DNA of 64,000 nt, taken from the NCBI GenBank assembly GCA_913060695.1, contig CAJXUA010000007.1:1-64000 (forward strand), written 5' to 3'. The notes under the pieces are model-generated. The model was not told where the DNA came from. It ran no database searches and saw nothing but the letters and a program-made list of their open reading frames with translations. Shown here in pieces: positions 37,061-44,187 of the stretch. Positions within the stretch are counted from its first letter, which is position 1. Each line of letters opens with the position of its first letter. Position numbers and translations under genes: made by a program. This stretch comes from an uncultured Gammaproteobacteria bacterium. GTDB taxonomy: Bacteria; Pseudomonadota; Gammaproteobacteria; Pseudomonadales; Pseudohongiellaceae.

Positions 37061-37273
37061 ATGAAAAAAATACTCCTGCGCACCTTCTTGATCGCCGTCG
37101 TTGTCGTCAATCTACTCGCCTGGCTGGTCAATTATTATAGCGATGTCACAATCGCCTATTTGTTTCGCTTCGCCCTAATCATGGGCATCATGTTCATTAG
37201 TACCATCTTCACGGGAGCTGCGCTTCTACTTGGATTTCTCGATACCGAAGAGCGCACATCACATCCCGAGTAG
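37061..37273 (+). CDS. Small two-helix membrane protein
   Basis: A 70-residue protein starting MKKILLRTF with two strongly hydrophobic segments (about 4-24 and 31-58) and a polar tail ending TEERTSHPE. GGAGACAC precedes the ATG. The longer ORF-track start is not supported. It is the last same-strand gene near the M16/ABC operon, 60 bp after it and beyond a hairpin. The family is not recognised. Confidence 0.6.
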   Translation: MKKILLRTFLIAVVVVNLLAWLVNYYSDVTIAYLFRFALIMGIMFISTIFTGAALLLGFLDTEERTSHPE

Positions 37274-37355
37274 TCGATCCAACTGCATCCCTGCAAGTTC
37301 GTAGCGACAGGCGTATACTCCAAGCCTTCCCTCTCCGAATGAGTCGAGCAGTTCT

Positions 37356-39107
37356 ATGCCTCATCGCAACTATTTGTTTTCATTACGCTTCGCCCATGCG
37401 CTTCGCACAACACTAGGCGCAGAGTCCTACACTCGCCAACGTTTTTTCCAGGACCTTCTTGCCGGCACCACAGTCGGAATCATCGCGATCCCCCTCGCCA
37501 TGGCACTGGCGGTAGCGAGTGGCGTAGAACCACAATACGGCCTGTATACGGCAATCATCGCCGGTTTTATCATCGCCCTCAGTGGCGGTTCTCGCTATAG
37601 CGTCTCCGGCCCGACTGCTGCCTTCGTCGTCATCCTCTACCCCATTGCACAGAATTACGGGCTCTCTGGGCTGCTAGTCGCAACCGTAATGTCGGGCGTA
37701 ATTCTAATTGTGATGGCATTGCTTCGCCTTGGTCGTTACATTCAGTACATTCCAGAATCCGTGGTGCTTGGTTTCACCGGCGGCATCGCCGTCGTCATTG
37801 TGATTCTACAGATCAAGGATCTATTCGGCCTGCCCGTGGCAGCATTGCCAGAGTCCTTCTTCGAGAAGATGGAGCTACTCATCGAGATGGCGCCACAGGT
37901 CCATTGGCCGAGCCTTGCAATCTCATCTTTGACCCTTGGCATCATGATCGTGTGGTCACTGAGCAAGTCGCGCATTCCCGCGCAACTGCCTGCCATGGTC
38001 ATCGCGAGCTTCGCCGGCATAGCTCTGACGTACTACGACATGCCGGTAGATACCATCGGCTCGCGCTTCTCCTATATGTTGCCCGATGGCGGGGTGGGTG
38101 AAGGCATAGCGCCGGTACTCCCCCATTTCGAGTGGCCTTGGCAACGCGTAGGAGTCGACGGCAATGCGCCCGTCTGGGGCTGGAGCACCATTCAAGCGCT
38201 ACTACCATCCGCCCTCGCAATTGCTATGCTCGGCGCCATCGAGTCACTACTCTGCGCGGTCGTACTCGATGGCATGAGTGGCAAGCGCCACAGCGCCAAT
38301 AGCGAATTACTCGGCCAAGGCATCGGCAATATCGTTGCCCCCTTCTTCGGAGGCATCACCGCCACCGCCGCCCTCGCCCGCTCGGCCACCAATTTTCGCG
38401 CAGGAGCATATTCTCCCATCGCGGCGATGATCCATTCAGTGATGGTATTGCTCGGTCTCGTGGCACTAAGCCGCCTGCTCAGTTATTTGCCCATGCCCGC
38501 GATGGCCTCGCTATTATTGTTTGTAGCCTGGCGCATGAGTGAAGCACCCAAGGCGCTGCATCTATTGAAGACGGCACCACCCAGCGATATCGCCATCTTC
38601 CTTACCTGCTTCGTACTAACGGTAATGTTCGACATGGTGGTGGCCATAGGCACAGGTATGGTTCTGGCGTCCCTACTATTCATGAAAGAGATTGCGGATA
38701 TGACACGGGTGTCCGATGTCAGCTCTAGCAAGCGGTTCGTTCCCGAGGGAGCTCCGGAGGGTTGGAGCGTCATTAAGATAAGCGGGCCACTGTTCTTCGC
38801 TGCGGCGGACCGAGTCTTTGGAGAAATAGCCGCAGAGCACCTTGGCGAGCGCGGCACGATTCTATACCTAGATGGGGTGCCGGTATTGGATGCTGGGGGA
38901 CTCTCCGCGCTAGAGCGCTTGATGCAAAAATGCGCAGAACGCAAGAGTTTCCTGATGTTGGCAGACCTGCAGTTTCAACCTCTGAAGACTCTAGCCCATG
39001 CTGGCATAGAACCGCGCGCAGGCGAGTTTGCGGTCTACTCAACCCTCGCCGATGCTCTCGAGGCTGCAGGACAATCGGCAGTAAATGACGAGAGCGCGCT
39101 AGCTTAA
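37356..39107 (+). CDS. SulP-family anion transporter with STAS domain (DauA-like)
   Basis: A 583-residue inner-membrane transporter. The SulP signatures are DLLAGTTVGIIAIPLAMALAVASGVEPQYGLYT and SGGSRYSVSGPTAAFVV, followed by about a dozen helices. The C-terminal STAS domain (about 450-560) includes TILYLDGVPVLDAGGLSALERL. Relatives carry sulfate, bicarbonate or C4-dicarboxylates; overall similarity to DauA/YchM is an impression from the sequence. It overlaps the convergent methyltransferase gene by 4 bp. Confidence 0.88.
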   Translation: MPHRNYLFSLRFAHALRTTLGAESYTRQRFFQDLLAGTTVGIIAIPLAMALAVASGVEPQYGLYTAIIAGFIIALSGGSRYSVSGPTAAFVVILYPIAQNYGLSGLLVATVMSGVILIVMALLRLGRYIQYIPESVVLGFTGGIAVVIVILQIKDLFGLPVAALPESFFEKMELLIEMAPQVHWPSLAISSLTLGIMIVWSLSKSRIPAQLPAMVIASFAGIALTYYDMPVDTIGSRFSYMLPDGGVGEGIAPVLPHFEWPWQRVGVDGNAPVWGWSTIQALLPSALAIAMLGAIESLLCAVVLDGMSGKRHSANSELLGQGIGNIVAPFFGGITATAALARSATNFRAGAYSPIAAMIHSVMVLLGLVALSRLLSYLPMPAMASLLLFVAWRMSEAPKALHLLKTAPPSDIAIFLTCFVLTVMFDMVVAIGTGMVLASLLFMKEIADMTRVSDVSSSKRFVPEGAPEGWSVIKISGPLFFAAADRVFGEIAAEHLGERGTILYLDGVPVLDAGGLSALERLMQKCAERKSFLMLADLQFQPLKTLAHAGIEPRAGEFAVYSTLADALEAAGQSAVNDESALA

Positions 39108-39748
39108 TCTTCTAAAGAGCTTAGCAGATAGACCTTCTCGACCGCTTCGACTTTGCCCTTTAGGCCTCCAGCCAGCGCCTTCGCCTGCAATATGTGCAGA
39201 CGATAGTACGCAGCATAATGAGCACGCACCTCATCTTCACTGACTGCGAAGGGCGGCCCAGCGAGCTGGGCTTGGTCATACTCGAAACACACCAATAGCT
39301 GCTGCGCGTTGTGAGTGAGTTTGCGCAAGTGCTGGGCATAGCGCACACGCATCGCACTGGGTAGCGCGACCATTGCCGCGCGGTCGTAGATGGCATCGAC
39401 AGTGCCTAGCACTAAGCTACTCAGCGCGAATATATCGCCTACATAGACATCGACACGCTCGGCGCTATAGTGGCTGAAATTGGCGTGTTCCTCGATCTTG
39501 GGCGCTTGCCCCATTTCCTCGAATAACTCTTTTGTAGCCACTTCACTCAGCTCAGCACCGACCACGCGAAAACCTTGTGAGAGTAGCCAAGGGATATCTT
39601 TAGTTTTGCCACACAAAGGAAGAAAGAGACGTGCGCCCTCTTCGAGTTCGAGCTTAGTCAGATTAGCTACGAGAATTGGATTGACCTTAGGCTCATGAAA
39701 GCCTATTTCTTTCTTCTCCCATTTCTCGTGCCAGAAACTCGCTTCCAT
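39104..39748 (-). CDS. tpm: Thiopurine S-methyltransferase
   Basis: A 214-residue SAM methyltransferase with the bacterial TPMT pattern: N-terminal FWHEKWEKKEIGFHE, motif LFLPLCGKTKDIPWLLSQGFRVVGAELSE, and VDAIYDRAAMVALPSAMRVRYAQHL. The family methylates thiopurines and, in bacteria, selenium or tellurium compounds. The start ATG has no strong ribosome site. Confidence 0.92.
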   Translation of the reverse strand: MEASFWHEKWEKKEIGFHEPKVNPILVANLTKLELEEGARLFLPLCGKTKDIPWLLSQGFRVVGAELSEVATKELFEEMGQAPKIEEHANFSHYSAERVDVYVGDIFALSSLVLGTVDAIYDRAAMVALPSAMRVRYAQHLRKLTHNAQQLLVCFEYDQAQLAGPPFAVSEDEVRAHYAAYYRLHILQAKALAGGLKGKVEAVEKVYLLSSLED

Positions 39749-39799
39749 ATCGACTACTCTCTCTTATTAAGATTCAGCGCAACTGCTAAGTTGCTGCGT

Positions 39800-39994
39800 C
39801 TACTTCTTTTCTTCTTCAGGCTCAATTACTGGTTCCGCGACGCTGGTCTTGAGGCGTCCTGAGCGGCGCAGAGACTCGCGCAAGACGTACTCAATCTGCC
39901 CGTTCAAGGAACGCAAATCGTCGTCGGCCCAGCGCTGCATCGCCTCGATAACAGTTGGGTTGATCCGCAATGGATATGACTTTTTGCTACTCAT
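39800..39994 (-). CDS. Arc-family ribbon-helix-helix DNA-binding protein
   Basis: A 64-residue protein with an Arc/RHH pattern: YPLRINPTVIEAMQRWADDDLRSLNGQIEYVLRESLRRSGR. The beta-strand residues that contact DNA are followed by two helices. It lies 31 bp after the SPFH gene, in the same direction. SPFH/Arc pairs are a recurring arrangement, and the Arc member probably autoregulates the pair through the GATATC repeats upstream. Confidence 0.82.
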   Translation of the reverse strand: MSSKKSYPLRINPTVIEAMQRWADDDLRSLNGQIEYVLRESLRRSGRLKTSVAEPVIEPEEEKK

Positions 39995-40025
39995 CTAAAC
40001 CTATACCGCTCGCGCTCAATGGAAA

Positions 40026-40889
40026 CTAATACAAGGACCCGGTGTTAACGACCGGTTGTGTTGCACGATCAGAACATAGCACCACCAGCATATTGCTGAC
40101 CATCTGCGCACGGCGCTCGTTGTCCAGCTCGACCACATCGTTCTCCTTGAGTTTCTCAAGCGCCATTTGCACCATGCCGACGGCACCCTCTACCAAACGC
40201 TCGCGGGCCGCGATAATTGCGCCAGCCTGCTGGCGCTGCAACATCGCACCGGCGATCTCGGGAGAATAGGCTAAGTGACTGATACGGGCATCTTGTACTG
40301 CCACGCCGGCCTCCGCTAGGCGCTCGGCCAACTGTGCCGCGAGGTCGTGAGATATCTCGGTAGCGTGGCTACGCAGCGCGACCTGACCGCTATCGCCTTG
40401 ATCGTAGGGGTAGCTAGTCGCCATGCTGCGCAGCGCTGCCTCGGCCTGAATATGTACGAAACTCTCATAGTCATCCACGTTGTAGACCGCCTCGGCGGAA
40501 TCCATCACTCGCCACACCACTACCGCAGCGATCTCGATAGGGCTGCCCTCTAACTCATTGACCTTCAGCTTGCCTGACTCGAAATTGCGAATTCGCAGCG
40601 ACACGCGACGCGATCTGTAGAAAGGATTGTTAAAGCGCAGGCCTTGATCCTTTACGGTGCCCACATATTTCCCGAACAGGCTCAACACCGCGGCCTGATT
40701 GGGCTCTACCATGTACAGACCAGCCAAACATAGCAGGCTAATCCCTCCAACGGCTACGCAGAGCAGCATTCCTGGTATGTAGAGTTCAATACCAAACTGA
40801 ATGAAGTTCCAGACTGACGCTATCACTATAAGCACTATTCCAATCGCTGTTGGAATTCCGGGCAATGATGAAATCGATTTTTCTTTCAT
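40026..40889 (-). CDS. SPFH-domain (slipin/prohibitin-type) membrane protein
   Basis: A 287-residue protein starting [11 protein letters not shown] with two N-terminal hydrophobic segments (about 12-57). An SPFH domain follows ([34 protein letters not shown]), then the [12 protein letters not shown] region and a helical oligomerisation segment ([22 protein letters not shown]). Such proteins form large membrane rings that organise microdomains or proteases. GGAGGG before the internal ATG sets the start, 57 bp inside the ORF-track start. Confidence 0.88.
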   Translation of the reverse strand: MKEKSISSLPGIPTAIGIVLIVIASVWNFIQFGIELYIPGMLLCVAVGGISLLCLAGLYMVEPNQAAVLSLFGKYVGTVKDQGLRFNNPFYRSRRVSLRIRNFESGKLKVNELEGSPIEIAAVVVWRVMDSAEAVYNVDDYESFVHIQAEAALRSMATSYPYDQGDSGQVALRSHATEISHDLAAQLAERLAEAGVAVQDARISHLAYSPEIAGAMLQRQQAGAIIAARERLVEGAVGMVQMALEKLKENDVVELDNERRAQMVSNMLVVLCSDRATQPVVNTGSLY

Positions 40890-40920
40890 GGGTTTCCCTC
40901 CGATTAACTGACTCCTATTA

Positions 40921-40937
40921 GATATCACATTGATATC
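40921..40937. promoter_or_regulatory. Paired GATATC operator upstream of the SPFH/Arc genes
   Basis: GATATC-ACATT-GATATC: two copies of a 6-bp palindrome spaced 11 bp centre to centre, one helical turn, 31 bp upstream of the SPFH start. Arc-type RHH dimers bind such paired short palindromes cooperatively, so the Arc protein at 39800-39994 is the likely ligand. Confidence 0.55.
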
Positions 40938-40989
40938 TATTTGCAACAGCTACCGGTATTTTTCGTGGCTCTGCGTTCACCAAGGCTAA

Positions 40990-41013
40990 TCGCCCGCAAG
41001 GCAGGCTCCTACA
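40990..41013. repeat. REP-like repeat, copy A
   Basis: TCGCCCGCAAGGCAGGCTCCTACA matches the element at 55011-55034 at all but two positions. It lies in the intergenic or leader region of the outer-membrane protein gene. Confidence 0.6.
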
Positions 41014-41081
41014 CGTCAGAGCACTGTTCTAGTCTTTGCGCCGGCTGTAGACTAGAGCTAATCGAAGGAGGATTCATATTT

Positions 41082-41987
41082 ATGCAGCTCAAAAAACCCA
41101 TATTTGCTTTCTTAGCGTTATGCAGTGCTTATGGTCAAGCGCAGGCACAGTCGAATGACTTCTTCGATGTCTCAGTTGCCGCGCACCACGACGACAACAT
41201 CAGTCGCGCGCTGCTGAGCTCGGATCGCTATAGTGACGAGAACCTAGAGCTAGCCATCTCCGGCGGGCGACTACTGCAACTGCGCAGCCAGGACACCCTG
41301 ACCCTGTTCGGCAGCCTTGGCGTCAACCGCTTTCAGCAGTTCGATGGTCTCGATAGCACCTCGCTTAACTTAGGCGCCAGCCTGCAACACAAGTTCGGGC
41401 TAGGCGCCTACGCTCCAGCCGTTAGCGGCGGCCTGAGCTGGACCCATCACGACAGTGACACGGCTGTGCGCACCCACGACTCGCTTGAATTAAGCCTCGC
41501 TTATAGAAAGCGACTATCGCCAGCGTGGGACTTCTCGGCTGGAGCGGCCTATGAGTTCAACGAAGGGCTTGAGGATGGTGCCGCGTATGCCAGCAGGTAC
41601 AGCCCAGACAACGACATCTATGACTTCGAGCAAGCCTCTGTATTCGCTTCCCTTGATTATACCTTCCGCAATTTTTCATCGTTGAGCGCTAGTTATAGCT
41701 ATGTGGATGGCAACACGGTATCAAGTGCTCTTGCACCCAACCCCGCGCTGCTCGCAATTGCCGATGCGCTAGCTCCAGATGCAGCTTTTACAGCGCCGCC
41801 TGGGCGCATGATCGTCGCCTACACGCTCGCAACTAAGGCACATCTATTCGCGCTCAACTGGAGTGTCCCCGTCGGGCGCGACAGCTCCCTCACCGCAGGC
41901 TATAGCCGGCAGCAAATTGAGGCACGTAGGGGGGTGGAATATACGAACGACAGGGTCAGCCTGACTTTCATGCATATCCTGAAATAA
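41082..41987 (+). CDS. Outer-membrane beta-barrel protein of unknown function
   Basis: A 301-residue protein starting MQLKKPIFAFLAL with a signal peptide ending AQAQ, then regularly alternating amphipathic strands (SLNLGASLQHKFGLGAYAP, SLELSLAYRKRLSPAWDFSAGAAYEF, SLTAGYSRQQIEARRG). It suggests a barrel of about 12 to 14 strands. AAGGAGG ten bases before the ATG decides the start; the ORF track begins 141 bp too early. No specific family is recognised. Confidence 0.7.
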   Translation: MQLKKPIFAFLALCSAYGQAQAQSNDFFDVSVAAHHDDNISRALLSSDRYSDENLELAISGGRLLQLRSQDTLTLFGSLGVNRFQQFDGLDSTSLNLGASLQHKFGLGAYAPAVSGGLSWTHHDSDTAVRTHDSLELSLAYRKRLSPAWDFSAGAAYEFNEGLEDGAAYASRYSPDNDIYDFEQASVFASLDYTFRNFSSLSASYSYVDGNTVSSALAPNPALLAIADALAPDAAFTAPPGRMIVAYTLATKAHLFALNWSVPVGRDSSLTAGYSRQQIEARRGVEYTNDRVSLTFMHILK

Positions 41988-42009
41988 TCAGGCTGACCAC
42001 AGTTTTGAT

Positions 42010-42813
42010 TTACTCTTTGACGAACTTCAAGGTCATGCGATCACTCTCGCCAATGGCGAGATACTTAGCACGATCGGCGTCAGAAACATTTTGCAGGGTT
42101 GGTGGCAAATTCCACACGCCGCCTGGATGGTCTTTGGTATCGGCAGGATTAGCATTGATCTCAGAGCGTGCCGCGAGGGCAAAACCGTGCTTCGCCATCA
42201 GGTCGATTAACTGCTGCTCGTGTATGTAACCCGTTCCCGGCTGAAATGCTTCATCCGCACCACGACGGTGATCGACGATGCCCACGATACCGCCAGTCTT
42301 CAACGCATTGTGCCAAGCCAATACGATGTTATCCGGACCCGCTGTAATCCAATTATGGGCATTGCGGAAGTCTAGAATCGCATCGACCGTGCCAGCTGGC
42401 GCAATCTCTGAGACTCGCTCCGAAACTTGCTCACTAATTACCACTTCGGAATAGACAGGATCGCTAGCCAGAAGCTTATCTAGCGCCGTTACTCGGTTGG
42501 CCATATAGGCAGCAGGAGGGTTGTCGGAACGGTCGAAAGTCGCTGCTATCAATGTGCCTTCGGCTTTAAGATAGGGAGCGAGAATCTCTGTATACCAACC
42601 AGTACCAGGCCACATCTCTACTACGGTTGAAGTCTTCTTAATGCCGAAAAAATCGAGTGTCTCATAGGGATGACGGTACACGTCTCGAGCCTTATTGTCG
42701 GCGTTACGAGTCGGCGCCTCAACAGCCAGCATGAGGTCGTGATTATGCTGTGCAAGTGCAGGCGTCCCTACACAACTTAGAATAATCGCAGCGAGTGCGA
42801 ACATTTTTTTCAT
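42010..42813 (-). CDS. Exported class I methyltransferase-like protein
   Basis: A 267-residue protein with a clear Sec signal peptide (MKKMFALAAIILSCVGTPALAQ), then a Rossmann methyltransferase fold: VVEMWPGTGWYTEILAPYL as motif I, VDAILDFRNAHNW as motif IV and LKTGGIVGIVDHRRGADE as post-motif. Secreted members of this family occur in proteobacteria, but their substrate is not established and free SAM is not expected in the periplasm. AGGAGCT before the internal ATG sets the start. Confidence 0.8.
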   Translation of the reverse strand: MKKMFALAAIILSCVGTPALAQHNHDLMLAVEAPTRNADNKARDVYRHPYETLDFFGIKKTSTVVEMWPGTGWYTEILAPYLKAEGTLIAATFDRSDNPPAAYMANRVTALDKLLASDPVYSEVVISEQVSERVSEIAPAGTVDAILDFRNAHNWITAGPDNIVLAWHNALKTGGIVGIVDHRRGADEAFQPGTGYIHEQQLIDLMAKHGFALAARSEINANPADTKDHPGGVWNLPPTLQNVSDADRAKYLAIGESDRMTLKFVKE

Positions 42814-42974
42814 AAATCCAGCTCCTATAGAGAGTTGTTCTCTCAATATTATGTAAATCGAAACACTAAAGCAGCTAACCAGACATAGTCCTTAGCCGAC
42901 AAGCCAGTGGTAAGCCCGCATTGTATCTGCTAAAAGTAATCAACAACTACCAAGACAGGCAAACAACTCAAAAG

Positions 42975-43757
42975 ATGTCGAAAATCCCGAAATTATTTCA
43001 CCAGACCCGATTCTTACTCACCACCCTCGCCTTCCTGATCAGCGCCCCTTCCTACGGACACGATGTCTCGGCCGTGGCGCGCGAGCGCATGCAAAATGGC
43101 GGTGTCCTGGACTATATCTGGACTGGCGCGGAGCATATGCTTACCGGCTACGACCATTTACTGTTCCTACTAGGGGTGATGTTCTTCCTCACCCGCTTTC
43201 GAGACATCCTTAAATTCGTCACAGCTTTCACCCTGGGCCATACCATCACACTGGTTTTTGCGACCTATGCCGGCATCACTGCGGACCATTATTTGATCGA
43301 TGCCGTTATCGCTGTCACCGTCATGTATAAGGGCTTTGAAAACCTCGATGGCTTTCGCCGTTGGCTAGCTTGCTCGGCCCCGCCACTTCTAATAATGGTG
43401 TTCAGCTTCGGCTTGATACATGGCTTCGGTCTGTCTGCGCGCTTGCAAGACCTCACCCTTGGCAGTGAGGACGGCCTACTAGCCAAGATCCTGTATTTCA
43501 ATCTCGGCGTAGAGCTCGGTCAGATTGCAGCCCTTCTCGTGATGGCCGTGGCCATCCGCGCGTGGCAGAAGACCACCGTGTGGGTGCCCATCACTCGCAT
43601 CACTAATGGCTTACTAGTGTTCTTCGGCTTCCTGCTCCTTCTGTTCCAACTCCATGGCTATATTCATGAGAGCGGCCTCATTCATGGGCCAGAGGAAGGT
43701 GCGGCATTGCCGGGCGAGATGCATAGCCATGACGGAGGCGAACCCCATGCGCACTAG
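42975..43757 (+). CDS. HupE/UreJ-family membrane protein
   Basis: A 260-residue protein with a signal-like N terminus, HDVS after it, and about six transmembrane helices: WTGAEHMLTGYDHLLFLLGVMFFL and FTLGHTITLVFATYAG are the histidine-rich HupE/UreJ signatures, with LIHGFGLSARLQDL further on. HupE/UreJ proteins are linked to nickel or cobalt uptake. The C terminus is rich in His and Asp (SHDGGEPHAH). No hydrogenase or urease genes are near, so the metal role is inferred. It overlaps the next gene by 11 bp. Confidence 0.8.
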   Translation: MSKIPKLFHQTRFLLTTLAFLISAPSYGHDVSAVARERMQNGGVLDYIWTGAEHMLTGYDHLLFLLGVMFFLTRFRDILKFVTAFTLGHTITLVFATYAGITADHYLIDAVIAVTVMYKGFENLDGFRRWLACSAPPLLIMVFSFGLIHGFGLSARLQDLTLGSEDGLLAKILYFNLGVELGQIAALLVMAVAIRAWQKTTVWVPITRITNGLLVFFGFLLLLFQLHGYIHESGLIHGPEEGAALPGEMHSHDGGEPHAH

Positions 43758-44169
43758 ATTATTCGCTGTCCTTGCCAGCCTAGCGATATTGTTATCCCTA
43801 CCAGGGAGCTACGCGCAGGAGCCAACGCTGCAACTGCTCGTGGATGACACAGTAATTATCGGCATTGTGACTAAAACTGACGGGAGCCCCGCGGCAGATC
43901 TGTCCCTACTTCTACAAGACAGCTCGCACCCACAAAGTGCTGCCACTATCCTCAAGACCGATGCGGCTGGGGTGTTTATGTATACGGGGGAGGCACTGAC
44001 AGAATACCGTGCTAGCGCCGTAGTCGATGGGCGCACCATCAGCGCCACGGCGAGCACCGGAGAGGGACCACCGGCGCCTTTTCAGTGGCCACCGATCTAT
44101 TTGACCCTTGGCGCGTTGCTATTGCTGTCTTTGATACCCGCGCATTTCCTGAAACGCGAAGACGCCTAG
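43747..44169 (+). CDS. Small exported protein with C-terminal membrane anchor
   Basis: A 140-residue protein: signal peptide MRTRLFAVLASLAILLSLPGSYAQ, a carboxypeptidase-regulatory-like beta domain (TVIIGIVTKTDGSPAADLSLLL, KTDAAGVFMYTGEAL), and a C-terminal transmembrane helix (IYLTLGALLLLSLIPAHFL) with a positive tail. The 11-bp overlap with the HupE-like gene indicates coupling and a shared, probably metal-related, function. Confidence 0.65.
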   Translation: MRTRLFAVLASLAILLSLPGSYAQEPTLQLLVDDTVIIGIVTKTDGSPAADLSLLLQDSSHPQSAATILKTDAAGVFMYTGEALTEYRASAVVDGRTISATASTGEGPPAPFQWPPIYLTLGALLLLSLIPAHFLKREDA

Positions 44170-44187
44170 TCTTCGCGCATCCGCTAC

